From Anaerohalosphaera lusitana (GTDB lineage: Bacteria > Planctomycetota > Phycisphaerae > Sedimentisphaerales > Anaerohalosphaeraceae), in contig NZ_CP019791.1 in NCBI RefSeq assembly GCF_002007645.1, positions 1,426,001 to 1,490,000 of the forward strand: DNA of 64,000 nt. Reading direction: 5' to 3'. The notes under the pieces were generated by a model. The model worked only from the letters and a program-made list of their open reading frames with translations. It had not been told where the DNA came from and did not search any database. The translations under genes and the position numbers were made by a program. Below are positions 44,655 to 54,308 of the stretch, piece by piece. How positions within the stretch are numbered: the stretch's first letter is position 1; every line of letters starts with the position of its first letter.

Positions 44655-44814
44655 GAAGCTGTTTCAAAACTCAGATTTGCCTTTCGGCGGCCCTTTTTCC
44701 GTTCGGCTGCGTTGTGCAAAATCGGCAAGAGAATAGCTCTGACCAATTTCACACGCCTTGCCGAGCCGAAAAAATTGCTCGCCGGCAAGCCAAAAGCAGT
44801 TTCGAAACAGCTTC
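44655..44814 (+). repeat. MITE-like element, copy C, inside the Rhs fragment
   Basis: It begins GAAGCTGTTTCAAAACTCAG and ends AGCAGTTTCGAAACAGCTTC, giving inverted ends of about 17 bases, and is 160 bases long. It is the best-preserved copy. The Rhs frame stops being Rhs-like exactly here. Confidence 0.85.
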
Positions 44815-44987
44815 TTAATTATAACGGATTGGTGGAGGGGGAACAACCTTTTTTTGCGGGTGGTGGGGATTTCGCGGGTTTTGTACGGGAAAATGCGTGA
44901 TTTGGGTTGTTTTTGGGGCGTTTTTCTGGTATAAAAGGTGGCTTGAGTCTATATCACACTTGTGTTTATAATCTCGGAGCCCTGGCG

Positions 44988-47900
44988 ATGAAGCTTTTCA
45001 GTTTCAATTTCAATTTCAGTTTCAATTTCAATTCCAGTTTTGGTGTTTCTTTTTGGGCGGTTTTGTTTGGGGCGGCTGCGGTTTTTGGTTTTTGCTCCGG
45101 TTCCGCGGCGGGGGGTGAGATCCATGTGCCGGGGGATTATGCGACGTTGGCGGATGCGCTGGAGGGGAGTGTAGACGGGGATGTGATCGTGCTGGCAGAC
45201 GGGGAGTATGAGCCCGGTGGTGTGGTCGATGCGAAGTCGGTTACGATACGCAGTGAGAACGGGCGGGAGAATTGTGTTATTAACGGCTGGGTTTGCAGGA
45301 TGGAGGATGATGTGACGGAGGTTACGAAGGAGCTTAGGGTTGAAGGGGTGACTGTACGGGGTGACGGGGCTAGAGAAGCAGCGATTTGGAGCGTCGGTGC
45401 GAACATTAACGTCAATGAGTGTGTTTTTCAGAACGTCAAAAATGATGCTTTAGTTTGCGAATATGGTAATGTTTCTGTTTCCAGCACAATATTCAAAGAT
45501 AGCCATTATTATGGGGGAGTTTGGGCTATAGGAGGGGAGCTCTGTGTGGAAAGGTGCGAATTTTTAAACAATAATGAGGATTTTCGCATAGGGTATGTTG
45601 GGCCTGAAGTGTCGATTAAAGATTGTTTGTTTGAGAAAAACAGGTCTTGGGACTGTCTTATAAATATTGGGGACGGGGAGGTGACCAACTGTGATGTTTA
45701 CATCACTGGTTGCCGCTTTGTTTCGAATGATGTGCATGAGTCAATCGTAAATATCTGTTCAATATCTGACATCTTAATTGACGATTGTGAATTTATGGGA
45801 AATGATGGAGGATATGGTTTTATATGGTTAGAAGGCGGTCATGTTCAGATTATTGCCTGTAAATTCATAAAGAATAGGGCTCACGATATTTTAATATATT
45901 TGCATGATGTGGTTGGGGGAGTGTTCAACAGTGAGTTTGATAATAATCAAGGTTTAATTCAAACTTCTGGTGAGGTGGTACTAAAAAACTTGACGGTAGA
46001 AGGTAGCATATGCGAGGGTTTACCAGCTTCCATAGAGGCTGAGGAGGGAAGCTTGGAGATTTGCAACAGTATTATCAGGGGAAGTGTGGGTGGAGAGCCG
46101 GACTATCTTAACGATGAGGCACTGGAAGTTGGGGTTGATAGGTATGCAAGTCTTCGGGTTGAGCATTGTAATATTGAAGGGGGGCTGGATGAGGGGATAA
46201 TGCAGGATGAGGGGGCGGTTGTTGAATGGGGTGAGGGGAACATTGATGTTGAGCCGGGGTACTTGAAGTCGGCGGGGGAGAATGGGATTGGAGGACTTTG
46301 GCTGTTGGAGGGTTCGCCTTGTATCGATGCGGGGGATAATTCGGTTGTTGAAAGCGAGGTTGATGCCGGGGGGAATGTGCGTATAGTGGATGGTGACGGG
46401 GATGGTGCTGCGCGGGTAGATATGGGTGCTTATGAGTATGATCCGGAGGCTGCGCTGCTGGAGGTATGGTCGGAGGGGTTTGAGTTTCGGATGATCGAGG
46501 GGAATGACGATGTAGTTGAAGATGAGCTGGTTATAAAGAATTATGGGGAGGGGTCTATCCGCTGGAGGATTCATAATGACAGTCCGTGGGTGCGGGTCAG
46601 TGATTATGAGGGCGCAGCGGATGATGAGGTTGTGATCGGGGTAAAGGTTAGCAATCGCGGGCTTTCGTATGGTGTGCATGAGTTTGAACTGTTGGTGGAA
46701 TTTGAGGGGGCGGCGAATGTTTCGCAGGTAGTGATTCCGTTGGTTGTCAAGGTCGGGCAAAGCTGGAGTGTGCCGGGGGATTTTGGGACGATCCAGGCGG
46801 CGGTTGATGCGGCTGTGACGGGCGATGAGGTCGTTGTGGCTGACGGTGTTTATACTGGTGAGGGGAACCGAGATGTTGATTTCAAGGGGAAGGGTGTTGT
46901 GATTCGCAGTGCGAACGGGCCGGAGAATTGTGTTATCGATTGTGAGGGTAGTGAGGACGATCGGCACAGGGCGTTTGTGGTCGAAAACGAAGAGGGCTGT
47001 TCGGCTGGTATTAAAGGCTTTACGATTTTGAACGGGTACGCGCCCCGGAAAAGGCATGTTGAAACATCGGGAGGAATGACAACCGAATGGTTTGTGGAAT
47101 ATGGCGGGGGGATCGCATGTTTTGGCGGTGATTTGAAAATTGAGGATTGCGTGCTGCGGGTGAATTATTCACAGTTCGGCGGGGCGATATATCTGGAAGG
47201 GTGTAATTCGGAGGTCGTTGATTGCATGATCGAGGGGAATAAGGCCGGTGCCGGCGGGGGGATATATGCGGTCGGCGGTGAAACGTTTGTTGAGGATTGC
47301 AGGGTGGTGGGTAACTTCGCTGAAGGAACGGAGAAATTTGCTGTTTTGAACGGATATCCAGTAAGTTTGCAGGTGCCTGCCGGCGGGGGACTGCATTTTG
47401 ACGGAATGAGCGGTTTGGTAAGCAACTGTGTTGTTGCGGGTAATACTGTTGGGTCCGGGGGAGCAGGCGGTGTGCAGTTTGATGATAGTGAGGTAAGGGT
47501 CGCAAATTGTACGATAGCAGGCAATAGAGCAATTGGGGAAGAAGGTGAAGCGGCGGTTGGTTTTATGTCTATGCCAGCGCTAAGATGGCCGATCGGTTCT
47601 TATGGAGTGCGCGGGAACAATGTGTTTGTTAATTGTATTTTGTGGGGGAATTCAAATGCGAACGGGTTTGATGATATGAGTGGGTATGCGGAGATGGAGG
47701 AGGTGCCTTTTGTGATGGATTATTGTTGTGTGCAGGGGCTTGTTGATGGGCTGGGGGTTGGGAACATCGATGCGGATCCGGAGTTTGTTTCGGCTGGTGT
47801 GTGGGATGACGGCGGGACGGCTGAGGATGCTAGCGATGATGTGTTTGAGGCAGGGGATTATCATTTGGCCAGCCGGGTTTGGCGGTATGACGGCGAGGCG

Positions 47901-48221
47901 GATGAGTGGGTGCGGGACGGTCGTATGAGTCCGTGCGTGGATGCGGGTCGGCCTGGTGACGTGCTGGGCGATGAGCCGGTGGAGATCGGCGGGGAGGCTG
48001 TGTCGAACGTGCGGGTGAATATGGGTGCGTACGGCGGGACGGCGGAGGCGAGCGTTGGGCCGAGGGGGTTGCGGCTGCTGTGTGACCTGAATAATGATAA
48101 TTTTGTGGATGCGGTCGATGTGATGCTGCTGGCGGGTGAGTGGCTCGGTGAGGGGGATTGGCTGTATGCGGATGTGAACCGGGACGGGAAGGTTGATCTT
48201 GGGGATCTGGCGGAGTTTTAG
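44988..48221 (+). CDS. Secreted right-handed beta-helix protein with two-repeat dockerin
   Basis: This is a 1077-residue exported protein. GGAG upstream supports the ATG at 44988. The signal peptide is odd: KLFSFNFNFSFNFNSSF, from a six-base repeat, then VLFGAAAVFGFCSGSAAG. Two beta-helix halves follow, each starting with a very similar entry (HVPGDYATLADALEG and SVPGDFGTIQAAVDA, about residues 45 and 590), then VIRS-NGPENCVID turns and parallel strands. A middle linker (about 505-585) is an Ig/Fn3-like domain. The C-terminus has DLNNDNFVDAVDVMLLAGEWL and ADVNRDGKVDLGDLAEF, two calcium loops of a true type I dockerin. Such helices bind or cut polysaccharide; no catalytic residues assigned. 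Confidence 0.75.
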   Translation: MKLFSFNFNFSFNFNSSFGVSFWAVLFGAAAVFGFCSGSAAGGEIHVPGDYATLADALEGSVDGDVIVLADGEYEPGGVVDAKSVTIRSENGRENCVINGWVCRMEDDVTEVTKELRVEGVTVRGDGAREAAIWSVGANINVNECVFQNVKNDALVCEYGNVSVSSTIFKDSHYYGGVWAIGGELCVERCEFLNNNEDFRIGYVGPEVSIKDCLFEKNRSWDCLINIGDGEVTNCDVYITGCRFVSNDVHESIVNICSISDILIDDCEFMGNDGGYGFIWLEGGHVQIIACKFIKNRAHDILIYLHDVVGGVFNSEFDNNQGLIQTSGEVVLKNLTVEGSICEGLPASIEAEEGSLEICNSIIRGSVGGEPDYLNDEALEVGVDRYASLRVEHCNIEGGLDEGIMQDEGAVVEWGEGNIDVEPGYLKSAGENGIGGLWLLEGSPCIDAGDNSVVESEVDAGGNVRIVDGDGDGAARVDMGAYEYDPEAALLEVWSEGFEFRMIEGNDDVVEDELVIKNYGEGSIRWRIHNDSPWVRVSDYEGAADDEVVIGVKVSNRGLSYGVHEFELLVEFEGAANVSQVVIPLVVKVGQSWSVPGDFGTIQAAVDAAVTGDEVVVADGVYTGEGNRDVDFKGKGVVIRSANGPENCVIDCEGSEDDRHRAFVVENEEGCSAGIKGFTILNGYAPRKRHVETSGGMTTEWFVEYGGGIACFGGDLKIEDCVLRVNYSQFGGAIYLEGCNSEVVDCMIEGNKAGAGGGIYAVGGETFVEDCRVVGNFAEGTEKFAVLNGYPVSLQVPAGGGLHFDGMSGLVSNCVVAGNTVGSGGAGGVQFDDSEVRVANCTIAGNRAIGEEGEAAVGFMSMPALRWPIGSYGVRGNNVFVNCILWGNSNANGFDDMSGYAEMEEVPFVMDYCCVQGLVDGLGVGNIDADPEFVSAGVWDDGGTAEDASDDVFEAGDYHLASRVWRYDGEADEWVRDGRMSPCVDAGRPGDVLGDEPVEIGGEAVSNVRVNMGAYGGTAEASVGPRGLRLLCDLNNDNFVDAVDVMLLAGEWLGEGDWLYADVNRDGKVDLGDLAEF

Positions 48222-48240
48222 TTTTGGAGAATGATCTGTT

Positions 48241-48939
48241 ATGGCTGATGTGGTTGTCGAAGTGAAACGCCTGAATACTCACAGCAGTTGTGAGTTGGTT
48301 GGACATTTGCGGGATGAAACGGCGTGGCTCGATGAGACGTTTTGCAAACCATTATTTGTTCGGGTGTGTTGTGCTGATGATGCAGGCGGGGCAGTGGACA
48401 TGTGTCCTGTGCTGAATCACATTCCGAAGGTGTTTGAGGAGACTCTGGCCTATCTCAATAAGAGAGTGTTTGGTAGAATACAACAGGTTATTTGCGTCGA
48501 TGGGGATAGTCAGGAGTTTTTGAGTGGTTTGTCAGTTCTGCTGGAGGTTGGGGATGACGCATTTCTAGATGAGGTGGAGGGCAGGGTAGGTTTCCGTTGC
48601 CGGGCGGGATTTGTGAAGGCGATGTTGAACTGGATAGTTGATGAATGCGATTGCGGTTTGATGTTTGCAGCAGGAATTCTGTATAAAAAAGGAACTCCCG
48701 AACATGTTGTGGCTGATATGCTGAGGCTGAATGTTCGAGGATCTGAACTAAAACGGGTTTTGGCGGGCGAGCACGTACGGGGATTCTGGGTTTTGGAGTC
48801 CGATTACGACAGTATTTGTTTTTGGCAGAAAAAGAATGAGCTGTATGTTACGGCTGAAGAAGTTGGTGCTTGTATAGCAGGTTTGGGGCTGAGGGTTCAA
48901 GTGGAGTCAGAAGCTGTTTATGGAGATGAATCATGTTAA
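48241..48939 (+). CDS. Hypothetical protein, 232 residues
   Basis: I do not recognise this protein. It starts MADVVVEVKRLNTHSSCELVGHLRDET, nine bases after a GGAG-like site, just behind the beta-helix gene, and has no signal or membrane segment, so it is cytoplasmic if real. It is rich in Cys (12) and acidic residues, with a middle segment EVGDDAFLDEVEGRVGFRCRAGF and DMLRLNVRGSELKRVLAGEH near the end. The composition is natural for a folded protein and no overlapping gene competes, so it is probably expressed. Confidence 0.6.
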   Translation: MADVVVEVKRLNTHSSCELVGHLRDETAWLDETFCKPLFVRVCCADDAGGAVDMCPVLNHIPKVFEETLAYLNKRVFGRIQQVICVDGDSQEFLSGLSVLLEVGDDAFLDEVEGRVGFRCRAGFVKAMLNWIVDECDCGLMFAAGILYKKGTPEHVVADMLRLNVRGSELKRVLAGEHVRGFWVLESDYDSICFWQKKNELYVTAEEVGACIAGLGLRVQVESEAVYGDESC

Positions 48940-48963
48940 GACTAAGGCGGAGTTTTAGGATAG

Positions 48964-49224
48964 ATGAAAAAGGCGAAGAATGTGACGGTGGTGGTGAGTT
49001 GTGTTGTGACGTTTGTTCTGACGTGGCTGGTGGTGGCGGGGGGTGTGTCGATGCTGGGTTACGTATGGAAAGATGTGCCGGAGGTGAATTTGGTTGTGAC
49101 GATCGGGGCGCCTGCTGTTGGGCTGTTTGTGGCGTTGCTAGCGGCGAGACAGAGTTATCGGGCGGCGATGAAGGGGAAGGCGTGGCGGTTGTATGAGGAG
49201 CAGGACGGTGAGGGGGATAAATGA
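48964..49224 (+). CDS. Small two-helix membrane protein
   Basis: This 86-residue protein has two hydrophobic segments, VTVVVSCVVTFVLTWLVVAGG and NLVVTIGAPAVGLFVALLAA, then a basic/acidic tail (RQSYRAAMKGKAWRLYEE). No family recognised. A second frame starts at 48933 in the same DNA, but the membrane pattern makes 48964 the better choice. Confidence 0.55.
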   Translation: MKKAKNVTVVVSCVVTFVLTWLVVAGGVSMLGYVWKDVPEVNLVVTIGAPAVGLFVALLAARQSYRAAMKGKAWRLYEEQDGEGDK

Positions 49225-49251
49225 TCTGTTGATTGTGTAGAGAGGTGAAAT

Positions 49252-50764
49252 ATGCTTAGGCGGAGTTTTGGGGTTTTGTTGATGTTGGGGATCGTTGCGT
49301 GGGTTGTTTTGTTTGCGGATTGTGAGGCGGGGGCGGCTGGTAAGGGGAAGTTGCAGGGCGTGCTGGTTGATGAGGCTGGTGAGGTGGTTGCGGGGGCGGA
49401 GGTGCACCTGCTTGGGCCGGACAGGATTGGGCATTTTACGGAGACGGTGACGACTGACGGGAGCGGTGCGTTTTCGTTCGGGTCGGTGACGGCGGGGGAT
49501 CATGTGCTTGCTTACGGGCCCTTGCTGGAGCAGGGGCGATGGGTTGAGGTTGAAGTGGGCGAGACTTCTGAGGTTGAGTTCGAGCTGGAGGATCGGGGTG
49601 TCGGGGGACTTTCGGGGACGGTGAGTGTGGATGGTGAGTGTGGATGGTGAGCCTGTTGAGGCGGGGAGTATTGTGTTTTTTCGGCAGGATGTCGGGCGGG
49701 TGAGGCTGGTTTGGCCGCCGATGGCGCCGGGGGGTGAAATAGATGGGAAAGGGCGATACGAAATAGAAGCGATCGAGCCTGGTCGATATGTCATGGCGGT
49801 TCATCCGGACTATGGGGCGCGGACGGCGAGTGCAATGGGGGAGAATGAGGCCGGAGCTGAGGAGGAGCTGCTGGAGGTCAATATGGTGCGGGTGGTTGAG
49901 ATCGGTGAGGGGCAGGAGGTGCTGGATGTTGAGGCAGGGGAGCGGGTGCTGGCGGGCAGGATCGTGGATTGGAACGGTGAGCCGGTTGCAGAGGGGGCGG
50001 TTTATGTTAGTCCGGCGGAGGCGAGGGAGGGATGGCATCCACTTTATATGTCCGTGCACAGTCAGACGGATGAGCAGGGGCGGTTTGCGGTAGAGCATAT
50101 GGTTGACGGGGTCTATGATATTTCGGTGCATGATGCGCAGATGGGCGTGCATTTGAAGAAGGGGGTTGTGGTTGACAGCGAAATGGAGGAGCTGGTGTGG
50201 GAGCTGGATGAGGTTGTGAAGGTGGACATGGATGCGGCGGAGCTTGAGAGTTGGGAGCGCGATACGATAATGCCGTATGCTATGGTTGTCTCGCGGGATG
50301 AGCCCAAGTTGATGAGTTTGCGGGATCATGGCCTTGGGGTTGAAGGGTTCGGACGGGCGATGTTTCGGGCGGGGGAGTATGATGTGTTTTTCATGGCTAA
50401 GAGGCAGGGGTATGCGTGCGATGGGCGGCGGGTAGTTTTTGAGGAAGGTATGGAGCTGGAGTCGCCGTTTGTTGAGTCCGGTACGGTCAAGGTTGTGCTG
50501 GATGGTGAGGCGGATGAGGTGGCGGGGCGGACGGTGCGGATCAGGCATGCGGGCGGGGATGAGCTGGTGCGGCTGTATGATCCGATGTGGAGTTATGTGC
50601 CTGATTTGTGTCCTGCGGTTGTGCTGCCGACGTGTTCGGAAGGGGTTACTTATATTTCGTGGCTGGAGCCGGGAGAGTATGAGGTGTTTGTGGAGGGAGC
50701 GGGTGAATCGGAGCGGATTGAGGTTGAGGCTGGGGAGGTTGCGGAGGTGGAGATGGGGGTGTAG
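49252..50764 (+). pseudogene. Secreted carboxypeptidase-regulatory-like (CNA-B/transthyretin type) protein, frame broken by a 13-base duplication
   Basis: The first frame (49252-49650, 132 residues) has a signal peptide (GVLLMLGIVAWVVLFADC) and a beta domain KLQGVLVDEAGEVVAGAEVHLLGPD of the carboxypeptidase-regulatory-like kind. It ends in GTVSVDGECGW. The second frame (49625-50764) goes on with SVDGEPVEAGSIVFFRQD and further such domains. At 49621-49646 GTGAGTGTGGATG stands twice in tandem. Taking out one unit joins the two frames perfectly into a 499-residue protein reading VSVDGEPVEAG. So one gene was broken by a 13-base duplication, or this is a reversible switch. Function probably structural at the surface. 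Confidence 0.8.
49621..49646 (+). repeat. 13-base tandem duplication causing the frameshift
   Basis: GTGAGTGTGGATG occurs twice back to back, followed by GTGAGC. Units of 13 bases shift the frame by one. Confidence 0.95.
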
Positions 50765-50813
50765 TGAGGGGTAGATTTTACAGGGCAGGTTGGCGTGAGA
50801 CGGCGAGTTGTTA

Positions 50814-51161
50814 TTATTTGTTTTGCTGCCAGGGCCAGTTGCCTGTCATTTCGAGTTCGAGGGTTGCGCTTAGGAAGGTTCTTATGAGGACTATGGCGGC
50901 TAGGGCGCCGATGCTGGTGAATGTGAGGTCGAGGGCAACGGTTTTTATGACGTCTGCTGCGATGAGCAGTTCCAGGCCTGTTACTATGCCTCGTGCGAGT
51001 TTCTGGCGGCAGTCGCGGAATGCGTCGTGGTGTTCGGCGCCTTTGAGCAGGGCGATACAGGTGTAGAGGACTGAGTACAGGGAGAGGGCGACGATGATCA
51101 TGATGCCGAGCATTTCCAGTATGGCGGTGCTGTATTGTGCGATCGTTCTGGTCAGTTCCAT
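50814..51161 (-). CDS. DUF1622-family membrane protein
   Basis: This 115-residue protein starts MELTRTIAQYSTAILEMLGIM and has three hydrophobic segments (IIVALSLYSVLYTCIALL, GIVTGLELLIAADVIKTVAL, SIGALAAIVLIRTFLSATLELE), with RQKLARGIVTGLELLIAADVI typical of DUF1622 proteins. The function is unknown. It is downstream of the multicopper oxidase on the same strand with a gap of 139 bases, so it may or may not be cotranscribed. Confidence 0.8.
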   Translation of the reverse strand: MELTRTIAQYSTAILEMLGIMIIVALSLYSVLYTCIALLKGAEHHDAFRDCRQKLARGIVTGLELLIAADVIKTVALDLTFTSIGALAAIVLIRTFLSATLELEMTGNWPWQQNK

Positions 51162-51300
51162 GGCTCTTGTCCGCGACTTGTAGTGTGCAGTCGAGTTTAA
51201 AGGAACTTGTTAGTGCAGACAATCAGCGCATACAGCGAGGGTGTATGGGGAAGCGGTCTATATTTGCGGTAAGGGCCTGGGGCTAGAGGCCGCGTTGCCG

Positions 51301-52761
51301 TTAGTTGTTATTCATTTGTTTGTGCATTTTGCTGCTGTTTTGGTTTATCTGGTGTTTGGGTTCGGGGATGGTTATGCCGTCGTTTTCGAGCTGCTGCTGT
51401 GATGCGGGGTGTGCGACGGTGTCTTCGGGGAAGTCGTATGGGCCTGGGTCGTCGTAGGTTTCGATGTCGTCTCGGACGCGGAATATGTTTGCCATTGAGC
51501 CGAGGACGGTCTGGCCAAACTGAAGTTTGTAGCCGCGCATGGGGATGGAGTTGTCTGGTATGGGCATGCCTGTGCGGGTCATGTCCTGCATGCCGGTGGT
51601 GCCCATTGTCATGTAGCCGGGGATTAGTTTTTTGACTTTTTCGTCGTAGCCTGTGGTGTCCATTCCGAGCATATTGGGGAAGTCGTGGCCCATCTGATTC
51701 ATTGTGTGGTGTGTCATGTGGCAGTGGAAGAGCCAGTCGCCGGGGTTGTCTGCGAGCAGTTCGATTACTTTTGCGGAGCCTACGTTTACGAGGACGGTGG
51801 TTTCGGGGAGGAGGGCTTCTTTGTTTTGTGCCCAGCCGCCGTCGGAACCGATGATCTTGAAAGCGTAGCCATGGAGGTGGATGGGGTGATGGTCCATCGG
51901 GCTTAGGTTGCCGTAGCGGATCCAGACGCGGTCGCCGGTTTTTGCGACGAGGGGCTCGGTGTCGGGGGCAGCTTTTCCGTTCATGGTGAGGACGTTGAAG
52001 TCGGTCATTTCGTTGGGGTTGGGTCGGGCCGTGCCGGCTTTGATGCGCCATTCGTGGAGCATGATGGAGAAGTCGCGGTCGGGGCGTTTTTCGGGGTCGG
52101 GCTGGCGGTCGTGGACGATGATCATTCCGGTGAGACCGAGGCCTTCCTGGGTCATGGAGTCGAAGTGGGGGTGGTACATGAATGTGCCGGAATCGGGGAA
52201 GATGAATTCGTAGACGAAGGTTTCGCCCGGTTTTATTGCCGGCTGAGTGAGGCCGGAGACTCCGTCCATGCCGCAGGGCAGGAGTACGCCATGCCAGTGG
52301 ACGGAGGTTTTTGCGGGGAGGTGGTTTGTGACGTAGATGCGGACGCGGTCGCCCGCTGCGAGTTCGATCATTGGGCCGGGGACGGTGCCGTTGTAGCCCC
52401 AGGTTTTGATGGTGAGACCTTTTGCGACTTCCCATTCGATGGGTTCGGCGATAAGGTGGAAGACCTTTACACCGTCGACGATCTTGTATTCAGCGGTTCG
52501 GCCGTTGGGCACGACGGCGGGGGTGTAGTCGGTTTCGGGTTCGCCTGGCGGGAGGGGGTTTTTGGCGGCTTCGGCCCAGGGGCGAGGCGGGTCCATTTCT
52601 TTCGGCGGGCGAAGGGTCGGGGATTCGTAGTCATATTGCTGCTGGTTTGTCTGTTGCTGGTTTCGGTCAGGTTGTGTCTGGTTGTCCTGCGGCTGGGCGA
52701 GTGCGGACGATGTGATCATAAGGGTCAGTGCGATTATTGTTAATGTGTTTTTGATCTGCAT
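51301..52761 (-). CDS. Multicopper oxidase (copper-resistance type)
   Basis: This is a 486-residue exported multicopper oxidase. The ATG at 52761 is preceded by AGGAG and starts a signal peptide (KNTLTIIALTLMITSSALAQ). All four copper motifs are present: SVHWHG, MYHPHFD (a variant of the HxH motif), HPIHLHGYAF and LFHCHMTHHTMNQM, which supplies the type 1 Cys, His and Met and the trinuclear ligands. A Met-rich segment TMGTTGMQDMTRTGMP near the C-terminus fits Cu(I) binding. It probably oxidises Cu(I) or an organic donor in the periplasm. It lies 65 bases after the TolC-family gene, as the third gene of a copper-type operon. Confidence 0.85.
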   Translation of the reverse strand: MQIKNTLTIIALTLMITSSALAQPQDNQTQPDRNQQQTNQQQYDYESPTLRPPKEMDPPRPWAEAAKNPLPPGEPETDYTPAVVPNGRTAEYKIVDGVKVFHLIAEPIEWEVAKGLTIKTWGYNGTVPGPMIELAAGDRVRIYVTNHLPAKTSVHWHGVLLPCGMDGVSGLTQPAIKPGETFVYEFIFPDSGTFMYHPHFDSMTQEGLGLTGMIIVHDRQPDPEKRPDRDFSIMLHEWRIKAGTARPNPNEMTDFNVLTMNGKAAPDTEPLVAKTGDRVWIRYGNLSPMDHHPIHLHGYAFKIIGSDGGWAQNKEALLPETTVLVNVGSAKVIELLADNPGDWLFHCHMTHHTMNQMGHDFPNMLGMDTTGYDEKVKKLIPGYMTMGTTGMQDMTRTGMPIPDNSIPMRGYKLQFGQTVLGSMANIFRVRDDIETYDDPGPYDFPEDTVAHPASQQQLENDGITIPEPKHQINQNSSKMHKQMNNN

Positions 52762-52826
52762 ATTGTTTTTCTCCTGTGAAGCTGTTGTTAGAGTTATATT
52801 TCCTGGTTGCCTGTCGGGATCGGGGC

Positions 52827-54245
52827 TCAGTGTCCGCCCATTGCCTGTGCCGGGTCTGGTGTCATGGTTTGTGCTGCCGGTTCGGTCATGTAGCCGTTGA
52901 GGAGCAGTTCGACCTGTGTGCGTGCGATCCAGTAGTTGCGGAGCGAGGTTGTGTATCGGAGCTGGGTTTGTATTTCGTCGCGTTTTGCGTCGAGGAGGTG
53001 GAAGAGGCCGACCTGCATTGCGTTGTACTGCAGGTGCGTTTCGAGGGTGATCTGTTCGGAGAGGGGGACGAGTATTTTTTTGTAGTAGCTGGCCTGGCGT
53101 TTTGCGTTTTTGAGGCGGTAGACTGCGGAGCGGCCGGCGGCGCGGAGGTCGATGGCTGCGGCGGTGTAGTTGTCGAGCAGTTGGCGAATCTTTGCGGCTC
53201 CGCGTGCCTCGGCAGCCTGGCCCAGGTCGAAGATGGGGATGCCGGTCGCGAATGCGGGTCCGGTGGTCCATGTGCCGTCAGATTCGCGTTCGGAGGATAT
53301 GCCTGTTCTGAATTCGGCGAACATCTTTTCGGTGACCTCGATGTCCATGCGGGCGGCGACGGCTTCGATCTGTTTTTGAATGACACCGAGGTTGAGGCTG
53401 TTGTTGATGGCGAGCGATTCGATGTTGTCGGTCGGCAGGTCGTTTTCGGGTATGCCGGGCAGTTTGGGCCGGGCGGTCCATTTTGCGGCGCGTTCACCCC
53501 AAAGTCCCATTTTCGCGTTGAGGGTTTCGCGGGCCTGAAGGAGGGCGTTCTGGGAGTCGGCGACGTTGAGTTTTGTCTGTTCGTAGAGCTGGCGGTGTCG
53601 GGCAAGTTCGAGGTCGGTGATGTTGCCCGCGTCGTGGAGGCGCTGGGCGGCTTCGTATGCCGCTTCGGTGGAGAAGAGTATGTCTTCGTACATTGCGTTA
53701 ATCTGGGCGGCGGACTGATATGAGTAGAAGGCTTTGTGGGTTTGTGCGACGAGCTCGAAGACCTTTAGCGTTACGTGGGCCTTTGTTATTTGAAGCTGGG
53801 CCTGTTCCATATCGACGCGGAGGGGTGTTAGCAGTATGTCCATGAAGTTCTGTACGAGTGACATTTCGACGATGTCGTCGTCGTTGGAGCCTTCGAAGAA
53901 GCGGATGGAAAAGTCGAAGACGGGGTTTTTGAACAGGCCCGCCTGGACTAGTTCGGCCTGTGCTATACCGAGCTCTTCGTATACGGCCTGGATGCGGGGA
54001 TTGTTTAGAAGGGCAATCTGGACAGCGTGGGCGGAAATCAGTTCATGATCGAGCATGGTATCAATCTGCTGCTGAATCTTTTGGCCGGCGGGGTTGACGG
54101 TGTCCCAGCTTACATCGTAGGTGGTACGTTGTTTTATGACGCCTCGGACATCCTGGAATGCCGGGGCGGGATCGGTGGAGTTTGAGGAGCAGCCGGTGAG
54201 GAGTGCGGCTGCGGTCAAGAGGAATATCAGTATGTTCCGTTTCAT
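52827..54245 (-). CDS. TolC-family outer-membrane efflux lipoprotein
   Basis: This 472-residue protein has a lipobox LLTGC, then the two long helical halves of TolC proteins with beta segments. Motifs include SAHAVQIALLNNPRIQAVYEELGIAQAELVQAGLFKNP and the second half GIPIFDLGQAAEARGAAKIRQL. The C-terminal tail is Met/His-tipped (MTPDPAQAMGGH). AAAGG before the ATG is a fair ribosome site. It lies between a small lipoprotein and the multicopper oxidase in one operon. TolC proteins usually work with an RND pump and a membrane fusion protein; neither is in the window, so the pump must be elsewhere or the protein has another task. Confidence 0.82.
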   Translation of the reverse strand: MKRNILIFLLTAAALLTGCSSNSTDPAPAFQDVRGVIKQRTTYDVSWDTVNPAGQKIQQQIDTMLDHELISAHAVQIALLNNPRIQAVYEELGIAQAELVQAGLFKNPVFDFSIRFFEGSNDDDIVEMSLVQNFMDILLTPLRVDMEQAQLQITKAHVTLKVFELVAQTHKAFYSYQSAAQINAMYEDILFSTEAAYEAAQRLHDAGNITDLELARHRQLYEQTKLNVADSQNALLQARETLNAKMGLWGERAAKWTARPKLPGIPENDLPTDNIESLAINNSLNLGVIQKQIEAVAARMDIEVTEKMFAEFRTGISSERESDGTWTTGPAFATGIPIFDLGQAAEARGAAKIRQLLDNYTAAAIDLRAAGRSAVYRLKNAKRQASYYKKILVPLSEQITLETHLQYNAMQVGLFHLLDAKRDEIQTQLRYTTSLRNYWIARTQVELLLNGYMTEPAAQTMTPDPAQAMGGH

Positions 54246-54308
54246 GTGTTTGCCTTTCTGTTTAGCAACAGATTATGTGATCAAAAAGCCATGTGGTGGT
54301 CGAATTTC

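Noticed and set aside
46020-47057. Long minus-strand frame of about 345 residues in the beta-helix gene
   Set aside because: Basic, proline-rich and of low complexity, with no motif; it is an antisense frame left open by the strong G-richness of the + strand.
49436-50548. Minus-strand frame of about 370 residues opposite the split gene
   Set aside because: Rich in His, Pro and Arg without any domain; explained by the skewed composition of the real gene on the other strand.
51308-53605. Arg/Pro-rich minus-strand frames within the multicopper oxidase and TolC genes
   Set aside because: They overlap clear genes on the same strand in another frame and look like frame shadows.
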